A program made the position numbers and the translations under genes. From Labeo rohita (taxonomy: Eukaryota > Chordata > Actinopteri > Cypriniformes > Cyprinidae): a DNA stretch of 64,000 nt. The notes under the pieces are model-generated. The model was not told the origin of the DNA. It saw nothing but the letters and a program-made list of their open reading frames with translations, and searched no databases. Location of the stretch: contig NC_066885.1 of the NCBI RefSeq assembly GCF_022985175.1, positions 14,697,560-14,761,559 of the forward strand, in the 5' to 3' direction. Positions 25,494-37,299 of this stretch are shown here, in pieces (within the stretch, counting starts at the first letter, position 1; each line of letters starts with the position of its first letter).

Positions 25494-26358
25494 CAAAAAG
25501 TTTTGAACAGTAAGATTTTTTATGTTTTTTAAAGAAGTCTCTTCTGCTCACCAAGCCTGCATTTATTTGATTCAAAGCACAGCAAAACCATTAAAATGTT
25601 GAAATATTTTTATTATTTAAAACAACTGTTCTATCTGAATATATTTTAAAATGCAATTTATTCCTGTGATTTTAAAGCTGCATTTTTAGAATTATTACTC
25701 CAATCACATGATCCTTCAGAAATCATTCTAATATTCTGATTTGCTGCTCAAAAAAACATTTATTATTATTTTTATGTTGAAAACAGCTAAATATAGAGTT
25801 TTTCCAGGTTTTGATAAACAGAAAGTTCAGAAGAACAGCATTTATCTGAAATAGAAATCTTCTGTAACATTATAAATGTCTTTATTATCACTTTTCATCA
25901 ATTTAAAGCATCCTTGCTAAATAAAAATATTAATTTAAATAATTTATTTCTTAAACCCAAAAAAAAAAAAAACTCCAAGCTTTGAAATGGTGTAGTATAA
26001 AAGCTTTTTATTTCAGATAAATGCTTTCTATTCATCAAAGAATTCTGAAAAATTCTCAACTGTTTTAAATATTATTATTATTAGTATTAATAGTTTCTTA
26101 AACAGCAAAGCGGCATATTAGAATGATTTCTGAAGGGTCATGTGACAATGAAGACTGGAGTAATGATGCTGAAAATATATAAATATAAAATATAAATGAC
26201 ATATATTCAAATAGAAAACAGTTTTGATTTAAATGCTAAAAATATTTCAGAATTTTACTGTTTTTGCTGTACTTTGAATCAAATAAATACTTGGTGAGCA
26301 GAAGAGACTTCTTTAAAAAAAAATTCAAAATTCAAAAACTTTTGACTTGTATTGTACC
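25494..26358. mobile_element. Family F inverted-repeat element, complete copy
   Basis: It begins ACACTACCAGTCAAAAAGTT and ends AACTTTTGACTTGTATTGT. Subterminal sequences are inverted over at least 100 bp (AGAAGTCTCTTCTGCTCACC against GGTGAGCAGAAGAGACTTCT). It has no coding frame. Further copies are at 42674, 46180, 52544 and 59220. Confidence 0.85.
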
Positions 26359-27369
26359 TATAAAATGTTGTACGTGACAACTAAGAGAAACGACATATTA
26401 AAGCATAAATTTAGTCTATAACATATTTTAGACACAAATACAAAATTTTTTCACACTAATGAGACAACAGAAAAATCTGAGACAGAAATGTAAAAAAAGA
26501 GAATCATTAACATTACACAGGCTATTTTATATTGAGTGATAGCTTTTACCGTAATAAAGATATTCTGTTCTGCACCGTCTTGCTCCTTCCTGCTCGTCTT
26601 GCTCTCTCACATCTTTTTTCTCTTCCTCTCGCTCTCATCCCCTCACACAATGACTGCAGAAGCAGATAAGATTCTGTTGCTTTAACTAAAAAGAAGGGAA
26701 CAATGAACTCTTTGCTTCCCACTGACTGTGATGACATGAAATAGACGAATAAAAGGGGAGAAAGTAAGAGAGAGAAAAAGTGGTAGCTAAGCAATACTGC
26801 TTGCATAACACTGCGAACAAAGGCAAAGCTCAAAAAACACATTCTCAAGTCACAACACAGACTCATAAGAGACATATTTGAATTTCAAAGAATTATTTCA
26901 GCTAAAAAGCGAACAGCTGTGAAACGAACCTGTGAACCAGGTGATCATCACATTATGGCTGTATGTGAATGAGTGATCAAGTTTGGCACAGGGAAGGGAA
27001 ACAAAATACAGGCCCATAAAGTAATGTGTGTGTATGTAATTTATAACACTTCAGCAGCTGCAAGAAAGGCCGTAAAAGTAAAATCTTAAATCTCAAAACT
27101 CAGTGTGTGACTGCATTCTCAAATGTCTGCTGTACTGTATGTACACACACAATCTCTTTTCCCTCTAGTGTTCATGGCTGGCTTAGAGCTTAAACATAGC
27201 ATTAGTCAATCCATGTGGACTCTCAGAAACCTTAAGCAGACCAAAACACCTTCTATAATGTCTAACATATCCCTCAAAAATGGACCTATGCTACTCTAAA
27301 TTCACCTCCAGTGTTAACTAGATTTCATTTTGACCTATTTAGTTTGAGGTGAGCTCAGTCCTGGAACTA

Positions 27370-29432
27370 TTAACCTCATTAAAAGTCATTAAATGTGCCA
27401 GTTCATTAACCAACGCAAGTATGCGCTGCATTCTCAGCTCTGCTGCAAGGGGCGCTATAACAGGAATTAGTGTGTGTTAAAAAATGTGTCTGTGTTGTGA
27501 TAAATCGGGTTCTCCTTCGAAATTGGGTCTTCGTAGACCTTAGTTAGAGCACCATAATTAATGTTTAACAGGGATGAAAACCAGGTTGTTAGGGATACAA
27601 GTGCAGTGCATTCAACAACAAGCATTATTGAGTTTGTTTAACAACACACCAGTGTTCACACCATTGTTCACACCAGTTTGTGAAAATTATGTGATCTAGG
27701 ACTTTTGTCAAGCGTATTTTTTCTGTAAGAGTGGGTGCGGCCAATTGTAAATGTAATGGGTCTGGCTTCCGGTGTCATTCGCTTACAACTGTTTTTAGCT
27801 GTACAAAACCGCTAGTTTTTTGTGCTTGATATTGCATACTGGTGTTTCTTTCCATATTATTTTAATGTATTGTCTTAATTATGAACACATTGGTTTGTAG
27901 TGCAAACAGTTTTAGCGTTTACTACACTTTGTTATTCTTCCCGTTAGTTCCCTAATGAACCAGAAGTCTCGCACATTCACAGAAAACAGCTTACTTCCGC
28001 GGTGAAATATAAGGTGAATACAGTGTGTTATTGTAAAGATGCTGAGTCCATTCCTCACAGTCTTGTTTTCTTCCATGTTATATTCAGTATTGCATCTAAC
28101 CTGACTAAAGTTGCGTTCACACTAGCAGTGACTTATGTTGCTGTATGTCAGATAGGTTGCTAGTGGGCGTTCTCACTACCAGTTGGCTTGACAGCAAATC
28201 AGGTTTCTTGCCACTAAATACAAGCAGTTTGGAGGCAAAAGATTAAATATCAATTAAATCTGTACATACAAACAAAAATGAATAAGAAGCAGAGCCTACC
28301 TTTTTCCACTGCGTATGTTTATCTACAGCTGAGAGGAGAACAATCACATGAGCTCTACCATCTTCTTTCCTTTTGGCTGTCGCTTCCGAAAGTTGCTCTT
28401 CATTTGCATAAAGTTGAAGGATTCTGAACTTTGTTGAGTCGCTGGACACGCCCCATCCCATCGCCAACGACCTCTGTCGTTAGAAATCGACAGCTCTCCA
28501 TCGAAATGATTGGAAATGTTATAATGATTATAATGATTATAATTATAATGGCCATTACTGTCTGCTTTAGTACTGGAAATACCCATTTAGCCTCATAGCT
28601 TAGCTTATATAACACAACAATCTTTACTGTGATTACATGTTATAATCATGTTTAATTATTTGTTTATTATTACTGATGTTCAAGATCTTTAAATGAAAGA
28701 AATTGTCCAAATCGTTTTATTACGTACTATATAGTAAGCAAATGTTTAGGCTACATGCTTTAAATTAATATTGTTTGTGTGTGCTTGATTTAACTATTAA
28801 AGGGGTTAGTTCACCCCAAAATGAAAATTCTGTCATTAATTATTCACCCTCATATTGTTCCAAACCCGTAAAACCTTTGTTCATCTTTGGAACACAAATT
28901 AAGATATTTTTGATGAAAACCAAGAGCTCTCTGACCATCCACAGAGAGCAAGGGTACTACCACTTTCAAGGTGCAGAAAGGTACCAAGAACATCAACAAA
29001 ATAGTCCATGTCACATCAGTGGTTCAATCGTAATTTTATGAAGCTACAAGAATATTTTTTTGCACAAAGAAAACAAAAATAACTTTGTTCAACAGTTCTC
29101 CTCTGTGTCAGCCTAGCGCCATTTTGGAGAGTATCACAACGCATGTGCACACTTTCCTCGCATGTAAACAACACATCTTAATTTGTGTTCTGAAGACAAA
29201 CAAAGGCCTTAAGGGTTTGGAACAACATGAGGGTGAGTAATTAATGACAGAATTTTCATTTTTGGGTGTACTATCCCTTTAATTGATAGTTGATGAATGG
29301 ACCCGATTTGTCACAATTTTTTGTAACACAATGACGTGCAAATTCCTGTTATAGCACCTCTTGTGGCAGCACTGAGGATTCAGTGCATACTTGTGTTTGT
29401 TAATGAATTGCGCTCTGACATATTTAATGACA
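27370..29432. mobile_element. Composite foldback region with nested repeats
   Basis: Bases 27380-27465 and 29330-29430 are inverted repeats of about 90 bp (ACAAGTATGC / GCATACTTGT and CTATAACAGGAATT / AATTCCTGTTATAG). Inside are a copy of dispersed repeat G (27725-28000) and a complete family B element (28798-29283). Confidence 0.7.
28798..29283. mobile_element. Family B inverted-repeat element
   Basis: The ends TTAAAGGGGTTAGTTCACCC and GGGTGTACTATCCCTTTAA are inverted repeats, and the internal CTGTCATTAATTATTCACCC and GGGTGAGTAATTAATGACAG are inverted too. TTAA flanks both ends. Confidence 0.88.
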
Positions 29433-30139
29433 TCCAATTTGGCCAAGTGTTCATGTAATTAAGTATTGTTCTGACCTGATTTGGCCTAAACCTCATCCTG
29501 TACGTTTCTTTTTTTCTTCTAAGCAAATTACTGTCATGGAGGAGCAACAAGCTGAGAAATAATTTTGCTGAGTGTGTTACAATCAGTATGTCTACATCAA
29601 ATAATACCACTTATTGTTAGAGGCATGAGAATGTTGGTTATCATCAAACAAATGTAAGAGTATAGCCTATGTTTAACAAGGCTGAGGTCTGGCCAAGCCC
29701 TTTGTATCTGTGTTTGTGTACTTGCATTAATTGTGTTTCTGTAGTAATTCTTCTCCTCTGCTCTTTTGAAATCTGCTGAGACCTCAACCATTTCAGTGTA
29801 CGTTTTTGGTTATGGTGTATCTCACAGAGACTGGTTGGTGGAAGTCTGCAGTGGTTTTTATGTCTTTGGAAGGAAGTGACTTTAGTTGTTATTTAACAAC
29901 TTGTCAATATTTTACTCTTTGGTGAATTAGTGGCTAATTCATACAATCTCATTTGTATGTTCTCGTATGATCTTCTGATGGTTAGTTTTAGGGGTTGTTA
30001 ATGTTTCCATGCAAATCACATCATACAAAATCATGACCGTATAATACTTATATTTTCTCAGGAGACTGGACTGTTGATATGTCTTTGCCTGAGTTAATTA
30101 TTAGACATGCTTTTCATAATCCCTCAGGGTACAATAAAA

Positions 30140-31010
30140 TAAATGGATTGTTCACCCAAAAATAAAAATTCTGTCTTTAATTACTCACTTCATGTCATTC
30201 CAAACTCATTAGACCTTCATTCATCTTTAGAACACAAATTAAGAAATTAAGATTTTGATGAAATCTGAGAGCTTTTTGACCCTGCATAAACAGCAATGCT
30301 ACCGACAGACCAAGAAGAATATTGTTAAAATAGTCCATGTGACATCATTGGTTCAACCGTAATTTTATGACACTACAAGAATACTTTTGTGTACAAAGAA
30401 AACAAAAATAACAAATTTATTCAATAATTTATTCTCTTCCGTGTGCGTGTGGTGCTGCTGACGCAGGAGCTGGTGTTCTGACATAGAAAGTCCATCTCTC
30501 TTAGTTCATCATGTATAGTCTCGTTCAAATTAGTAAGGCTGGGCAAAAAATTGCAAGTCATCCTCTCTGTCAAAATCTTCAGACATGCGTAAACAAGGCG
30601 CAGTGGATCCAGGTTCAGAAGTCAGAATGCCGGCTCCTGCGTCAGCAGCACCACATGTATGCGTCACTGTACTCTCAAGAACATGCGGGCGAAGACTGAC
30701 ACTGAAAAGAAGGAATTGTTTAATTAAGTCATTTTTTTTTCTTTGTGCACAAAAAGTATTCTCGTAGCTTGATAACATTATGGTTGAACCACTGATGTCA
30801 CACGGACTATTTTAATGACGCCCTTACTACCTTTTTGGGCCACAGAAGCTGTGTTGCTGACTATGCAGGGTCAGAAAGCTCTCGGATTTCATCAAAAATA
30901 TCTTAATTTGTGTTCCGAAGATTAACAAAAGTCTTACGGGTTTGGAACGACATGAGTGTGAGTAAATAATGACAACGATTTAACTTCTGGGTGAACTATC
31001 CCTTTAATAA
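30140..31010. mobile_element. Family B inverted-repeat element, long form
   Basis: The left end GATTGTTCACCCAAAAATAA and the right end CTGGGTGAACTATCCCTTTA are inverted. The short ORFs inside (30511-30778) occur on both strands at the same place and are by-products of the palindrome. Confidence 0.8.
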
Positions 31011-31075
31011 ACTTGCTATTGATAACAGAATCTACTATTAAAAAACTCATGTTTTAAGTGATTTTATTGTATTGT

Positions 31076-31561
31076 TTAAACAGTCTGTGCTCTTTCATCA
31101 CTCAGACCGAAATGTGGAAGCATTCCAATACACATATTGTAAGTCGCCAGTAAAAGATGTTGTCTTGTCATAGAAGCTTCCTGAGCACTCTTGGAATGAT
31201 CAGGTGGTGAGGAAATATATGTGTGTTGTGGACACATCGATGGGATCAAGTGGTCAGCATGTGAGCTGTCATGCAAAACCTTGAGGGAAGATATATTATC
31301 TTGAAACAACACATGAGCCATATGGACACAGCTGTGGACATAGAATTCCCATAACTGGAAGTTCCTAAATCCCCTCACCATTCCTAAAACTTCACAGCAC
31401 TTCTGAATCCCTATAGCATTCCAAGCCCCTGCCATTGTGAGAACATGATTCCACATTCTTACAGTATGTTTGATTTGCTGACGTTCTACTGTTAACCCTC
31501 TCCAGTATGGCCTGGGCCTCCTAACCAGCTCTAGGGTTAAATCAGATTTCCAAATAGCCAT
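31076..31561 (-). other. Unidentified 161-codon open reading frame with adjacent poly(A) signal
   Basis: This minus-strand ORF is the longest open frame in the 15-kb gap between pcgf5 and ankrd1 and lies in a stretch without an evident repeat. It starts MAIWKSD and ends ERAQTV. An AATAAA hexamer on the same strand follows the stop within about 15 nt. An internal CCCTAG before the ELVRR motif could also be a splice acceptor. No family is recognised; the composition (many H, M, W, C) is not typical of a known transposase. It could be a gene, a retrocopy fragment or chance. Confidence 0.25.
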
Positions 31562-31720
31562 TTGTATTGAGATTTAATCATTTTGAACACTTGTTTACGC
31601 TTACACCTATAAAATAACTTTAAAATATATAGATTTATCACATAACACTTGTACATTTCGATACATGTATGTTTCTTCATTACTATTATTATAGCATATG
31701 TTTCTGAGTATGTTTTTAAG

Positions 31721-32922
31721 TACAGTTGAAGTCAAAAGTTTATATGCACCTTGCAGAATCTGCAAAATGTTTTTTTTTTTTTTTTACCAAAATAAGAGGG
31801 ATCATTCAAAACACGTCATTTTTATTTAGTACTGACCTGGATAAGATATTTCACATAAAAGACATATAGTCCACAAGAGAAAAAAATAGCTGACCCTGTT
31901 CAAAAGTTTACATACACTTGATTCTTAACACTCTCTTGTTACCTGAATGATCCACAGCTGTGTTTTTGTTTGTTTGTTTGTTTGTTTTTTTTTGTGATTT
32001 TAGTTCATCGTGAGTCTCTTGTTTGTCCCGAACTGTTAAAACTGTCCACTGATCTTTAGAAAAAATCCTTCAGGTCCCACAAATTCTTTGTTTTTTCAGC
32101 ATTTTTGTGTATTTTAACCCTTTCCAACAATGACTTCATGATTTTGAGATCCATCTTTTCACACTGAGGACAACTGAGGGACTCATATGCAACTTTTACA
32201 GAAGGTTCAAATGCTCTCTGATTCTCCAGAAGAAAAAAAGATGCATTAAGAGCTGGGGGTGTAAACTTTTGAACAGCATGAAGATATGGACGTTTTTTTT
32301 ATTTTGCCTAAATATCATATTTTTTTCATTTATTACAGCCCTTCAGAAGCTACAGAGGATACTTCATGTTTCCCAGAAGACAAAATAAGTTACATTTACC
32401 CTGATCTTTAAATTAAAAAAGTTTTCACCCCCTAGTTCTTAATGCATTGTGTTTTCTTTATGTAGCATCAGTGAGCGTTTGAACCTTCTGTAATAGTTGC
32501 ATATGAGTCCTTCAGTTGTCCTCAGTGTGAAAAGATGGACCTCAAAATCATACAGTCATTGTTGGAAAGGATTCAAATACACAGAAATGTTGAAAAATCA
32601 AATAATTTGTGGGACCTGAAGGATTTTTCAGTACAGGTGAAACAAGTGACTCATGTACAACTAAAAACAAACACAGCTATGGATCATTCAGGTAACAACA
32701 CAGAATTAAGAATCAAAGGGATGTAAACTTTTGAATGGGGTCATTTTAATAAATTCAACTATTATTTTCTCATGTTGGTCTATATGTAAATGTCTTTTAT
32801 GTGAAATATCTTTTTCAGGTCAGTGCTAAAAACAACAACAACATGCCTTTTGTACAATCCCTCTTATTTTGGTTAACATTTAAAAAACATAAGGTGTATG
32901 TAAACTTTTGACTTCAACTGTA
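31721..32922. mobile_element. Nearly complete palindromic Tc1-type non-autonomous element (family H)
   Basis: The left end TACAGTTGAAGTCAAAAGTT and the right end AACTTTTGACTTCAACTGTA are perfect 20-bp inverted repeats starting at a TA, as expected for Tc1/mariner insertion. The whole 1.2 kb is broadly palindromic (AGTCCACAAGAG, GATCCACAGCTGTG, CTCAGTTGTCCTCAGTGTGA appear on both arms in inverse order). No transposase remains. The terminal repeat resembles that of Sleeping Beauty-type Tc1 elements. Confidence 0.88.
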
Positions 32923-33940
32923 TGTATGCATGTGAGTGGGCAGGAACGAGTGGGTTGTCTGTGTACATCCTGCTAACTAAACTCTGAGTATGCCCAGTTA
33001 TTCTGGTGTGGTGCCTGTTTGGATCCACAAAAATAAAAAATCATCTCTATATCAATAACAACTAAGGCAGCTGTTGCGTGTGCCGCACACATGCAATCAC
33101 TTGCCAGAGAAGCCATTTGCCAAGGTTAGTGGGTTAGAGCTCTGAATCCCTGCAAGCCTTCAATAATACTGACACATATACACTTGATAACACCCCGTAA
33201 ATAACCCTTATTAGAGACACCCACAAAGCCAATGGCTAAATTTAACTAAACCTCACACCTGTCAATACAAACACAGATACACATGTGTATGAAAACACAT
33301 GGGGCTACGCCTTCAAAACTGAATTTTCTGATACTGAATATCAGAGAGAAGGACGCTGCTCTCTTTCATTGCCGGTGCAGCGTCTAGGAGATTGTCAAAA
33401 ATGCTGCATTGCAGGGAATTGTTTATCTCTGATGGAATAGAAGGGGGGGCACTTATTAGCTACTTAAAATATAGTATTCAAACAAAATGTGTGAGTCAGT
33501 CACTGATCCAAGTTTTTGTTTATTAATCTTATTGCTCGTAGTTTTTGTTGCATTTTTTGAATCATGAAAGTCTGTTCCATAAGAGTTTAACACCACCATT
33601 GGATACTACTATTAATAGGCATAAGTGTCATATTTCGAGGGCTTCTGTCTCAAATAATGTGAGAGGACTCCACTAGATCCATGACTTAACAGCCTACAGC
33701 AGGAGTACTGCTGCGCCCTGTCCAAATGTCCCACACCCTACAGAAAGCTAAAACTGATCTTAGGCTGAGGCGTGATTTCCCTGCTCTTCCGTCCAGGCTG
33801 ACCATAGTAACCCAACTTTTTATATTTTAATTAATTGATTATTGCTTATACATTTTATATTATAATAAAAATATCTTTGTGCCAATAAAAAGGAATTTTA
33901 AAAGGAAAAAGTGTCATTTCATAGTAAGGCTACACTATAG

Positions 33941-34266
33941 GTGCATCCCAAATTATGTACTTATGCAATATTCTATGATGTTTTATTGTATAAATAGTGT
34001 GAGTAGTTTATTCACACTAAAAATTCCAATATGTAAAAGTGCACTTTAAATACCTGGATGATGCACTTATATAACAAAGTGTGGCATGTTGGACACTTCA
34101 TGCACGCAACTGTCGCAGCTTTAAATATGTAGTGAGGGGGGAGGGGCTATCAGACTCTGATTATGAATGTCAAAATAACCTTAATAGCTAATTGTTGAGT
34201 ACATAGTGCATAAGTACATAGTGTAAAAGTGCATAGTGTACAGTGCGTCATTCAAGATGCAGCCGT
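33941..34266. mobile_element. Inverted-repeat element beginning with GGTGCATCCCAAA
   Basis: GGTGCATCCCAAATTATGTA at the left and a GCGTCATTCAAGATGCAGCC end at the right are imperfect inverted repeats. The interior has repeated TACTTATGCA, AGTGCATAGTGTA and CACTTTAAATACC words typical of a common cyprinid hAT-like MITE. Confidence 0.6.
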
Positions 34267-34340
34267 GTAATTTTTTTAAAATGGCATACTACGCGTGGAG
34301 GAATATATGAATAAATTATAAATAATTAAATAAATAAAAA

Positions 34341-34710
34341 ACAAAGATCCATCTTTTCACAATGAGGACAGTTGAGGGACTCAAACACAACTATTAACAA
34401 AGGTTCAAACGTTCACTGATGCGTCAGAAGGAAACACGTTGCATTAAACAGGTTAAATGTAAGAGCCGGGGGGTGAAAACTTTTGAACAGGATGAAGATG
34501 TCCAAATTATTCTTATTTTGTTGAAATATAATTTTTTTCCATTTAGTACTGCCCTTTGGAAGCAATAGAAGATACTTGCATGTTGCCTGGAAGACAAATT
34601 AAATACAATTTACTTTGATCTTCAAATTCAAAAAGATTTCACCCCCTCCCAGCTCTATTTTGACAGATTCTGCAAGGGGTACCCAAACTTTTGCATAAAA
34701 CTGTATGTAG
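34341..34710. mobile_element. Truncated family H element
   Basis: Matches the second half of the element at 31721 (GATCCATCTTTTCACA, AACTTTTGAACAG, GAAGACAAATTAA, TTCTGCAAGG) and ends in CTGTATG. The left half is missing. Confidence 0.75.
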
Positions 34711-34719
34711 ATGTAAATT

Positions 34720-35845
34720 TAAAACAAACAAACAAACAATGTTTTTCAGTGTAGTACTAACATTTTTATTTTCTAATGTTTAATACTAAGGTCATGTGCT
34801 TGTTTGTGAATTTTGTTTATATTGTTGTAATGTTGTTGAAAGCATAAAAAAGCATTTGAGGATTTGAGCATTGAGGTTAATAAAAAGGTATGAACTTCAC
34901 AAGTGACAATCTAGCTTTTTGCCCTTGAGCAGACACTTCAAAATGGCCTGAAAGCTCCTCTCATTAGTCACTTGTACATCTTGAGTCATGACCTTTGGTA
35001 ACTCTCAGATATAGGTCCAGACAGTGGCCTAAGTGTCTCCTTTTAAGGAAAACAGCACTTCAAATAATATCACAATTGATTTTGATTTATGGCTGATGGG
35101 CTGGATGAGCTCCTCACTCTTTACAGTAAACTTCAGATGTATCACTAACTGATCATATGAGCAATCAAACTTGTATGCAATTCTGCACCTGTTCAGCTTG
35201 TGGTTGAAGGGCAGGAGCGTTTTGCAGAAGCTTGCACCTGCAAAACACGACCGTTGATGGATGACATCAGCTTTGATATATCTGTACATATTGCTCCCTG
35301 TCCATAAGTGGTGAGAAGGTGTCTCGAACTTGTCACTCTGTCATTACCACAAAGCTATTTAAAGCCTGTGTTACCGACTCTCATCAGACAGTATTGTCAT
35401 GTGAAACGAAGTTCACAGACATCATTCCATACCTGTCATGCTCTTGACAGATTTGCGCAACTTGACAGCCTGGCATGTTATTTCTGATCATTTGATACAA
35501 TGGAAGCTTGAATTAAATCGATCATTAAATATAGTGAGTGTTAACAGCTCTTGATTGCCTCACAAGAAGTATGCAAAAGGGCGCATAGTGACATGAACAC
35601 TAAAAACTATCCCATGACGTACAAGACTAAATAACTGTTCTTGAATATAAATGTCATTCTCATAAACTAATATTCAAATAAATAGTGTACTATAGACTAT
35701 CATAAGCCTACTGTATTGTTCTATACTAGCCTATATAGGGGACTGGGGCAAGTTGTCACACAGTGCAAAGCTGATAGGTATTTATATATTCTTCTAACCA
35801 AAAAAGTATAATATCTATAGAAGCCACCACACCACTTAATAAAAA
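34720..35845. other. Intergenic sequence upstream of ankrd1, nothing identified
   Basis: The minus-strand ORF 35029-35289 (86 codons) is not recognisable. Regulatory elements of ankrd1 could lie here, but none can be named. Confidence 0.4.
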
Positions 35846-35849
35846 AGTA

Positions 35850-36215
35850 CTTTGTGTGTGACTTTTTATTTCACAATTTTTTTTTCATGATCCTGAGTTT
35901 ATGTCTCACAAGATAAGAATTCTGAAATATAAAGTCAGAACTGCACAGTTCTGAGAAGAAAAGTCAGAACTGTTAGATACAAACTCTCAATTCCAAGAAA
36001 AAAGTCACGAGTAGTTTTTTTAATTTTTTAATCTGAATCTGAATTGCAAGATGTCAGCTCACAACTCTGAGAATAAAATATATAGAGTTTCATAATTGTG
36101 AGATGTCAACTCAAAATTGTCAGATGTACACTTGAAATTGCAAGAGAAAAAGTCAGAATTGTGAGATTAAAAAGTCCCAATTAGCTTTCGTATTTTTCCA
36201 TGGCGGAAACAGGCT
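35850..36215. repeat. Degenerate minisatellite with AAAGTCAGAATTGTGAGAT-like unit
   Basis: Loosely repeated words AAAGTCAGAA, TGAGAT, CTCACAA and GAATTGCAAGATGTCA recur every 20-30 bp, ending at a CCATGGCGGAAACAGGCTTCC segment. This matches the style of a known fish satellite-like dispersed repeat. Confidence 0.6.
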
Positions 36216-36360
36216 TCCATAGATATTTTTGTGTTTTATTTAGTATTTTTGCTTTTTTATTAATTCATTTGTATTTGTGATTGTTTTATTATTTATGTTT
36301 ACCTGAAAAAATAATGGAAGCTAACCATTTGTGACAACTCACCCTATCTAACTTATTTTT

Positions 36361-36605
36361 TCTGTAGCGGGCACGGCCATTTGTAAATTTTATGGGTCTG
36401 ACTTCTGGTCATCGAGTCTATTTTTAGCTATACAAAACAGCTCGTTTTGCTGCTTGATATTGCAAGTGTCTTACCATATTATTTTAATGTATTACCTTAG
36501 GAACACACTGGTTTGTAGTGCAAACAGTTTTCCCGTTTACTGCACGCTGTTATTTTTCTCGTTATTTCCCTATAGCGGCTAATGAACGGAAGTCTCGCCC
36601 ACAGG
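36361..36605 (+). repeat. Dispersed repeat G upstream of ankrd1
   Basis: Homologous in the same orientation to 27730-28000 (TGCTTGATATTGCA, CCATATTATTTTAATGTATT, TTTGTAGTGCAAACAGTTTT) and inverted to 3393-3510. Confidence 0.75.
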
Positions 36606-37123
36606 CTTGAAAAAAAAAGTTGAATAGGCCGATATATGGCACCTATAATGGCAATAATGAGGGAAATGTTGTGAGCATGACTTTAGTGCATGTGCCTAAA
36701 TACAACCTGAACTGAATAAAAGAGACTAAAATTTACTGGAGTAAGCTTGAAAAGTGTGACAACTAGTCTCCCTTACTATAATTGACTAAAAGACCGCGTC
36801 ACGCTTTTTTATTGCTTTTCTCACGCGCAGAATAGCCCATGCAGTCATGTTGTCGTGCACCTGTTGCCCACCCGCGTGTCAGTGGTCGTAGGTCAAGCCT
36901 GGGAGTCTGGAGCTTCTGGCGAGCAGCGCAGTCCATACCAGAACGGAAGCCGCGCGTTCCTGCCTCGTGCAGTCATCGCTTGCGAGATTCAGTAGATGTT
37001 CGGGAAAGATGAATGAAGGTGTCTCGCGCCATTGGAATTTTGTGGGCGGTGAAAGAGTGGGAGAGAAAGTAAGGAACATGATCTAACTTTTTTTTATGGT
37101 CCGCGCCAGACTCGGGAAGCGTG

Positions 37124-37299
37124 TATATAAATAAGAGAGGTGATGGAGAGATGATGCACAGATCAACAAGGAGCTGAGCAGGCAACACCGATCGCTTTGG
37201 GACTCTAATTAACCATAGGGAGAACTACATCCCTCACTGACAACCTTACAGCAGAACGCGCACCGAGAGCTGAAACACAAACTCCAGATCAGAGACATC
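37124..37299 (+). promoter_or_regulatory. ankrd1: ankrd1 core promoter (TATA box) and 5' UTR
   Basis: A TATATAAATA box starts at 37124. Allowing about 30 bp, transcription would begin near 37155 and give a 5' UTR of about 145 nt before the ATG at 37300. The mammalian gene is also a strongly inducible muscle gene with a TATA promoter. I did not identify individual MEF2, GATA or NKX sites with confidence. Confidence 0.65.

Noticed and set aside
30511..30778. Overlapping ORFs on both strands
   Set aside because: They lie in the palindromic centre of a family B element and mirror each other.
32535..32726. 63-codon ORF and the similar 61-codon ORF at 56039-56224
   Set aside because: Both lie in family H elements at equivalent positions and differ in sequence and strand. 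They are by-products of the palindromic transposon.
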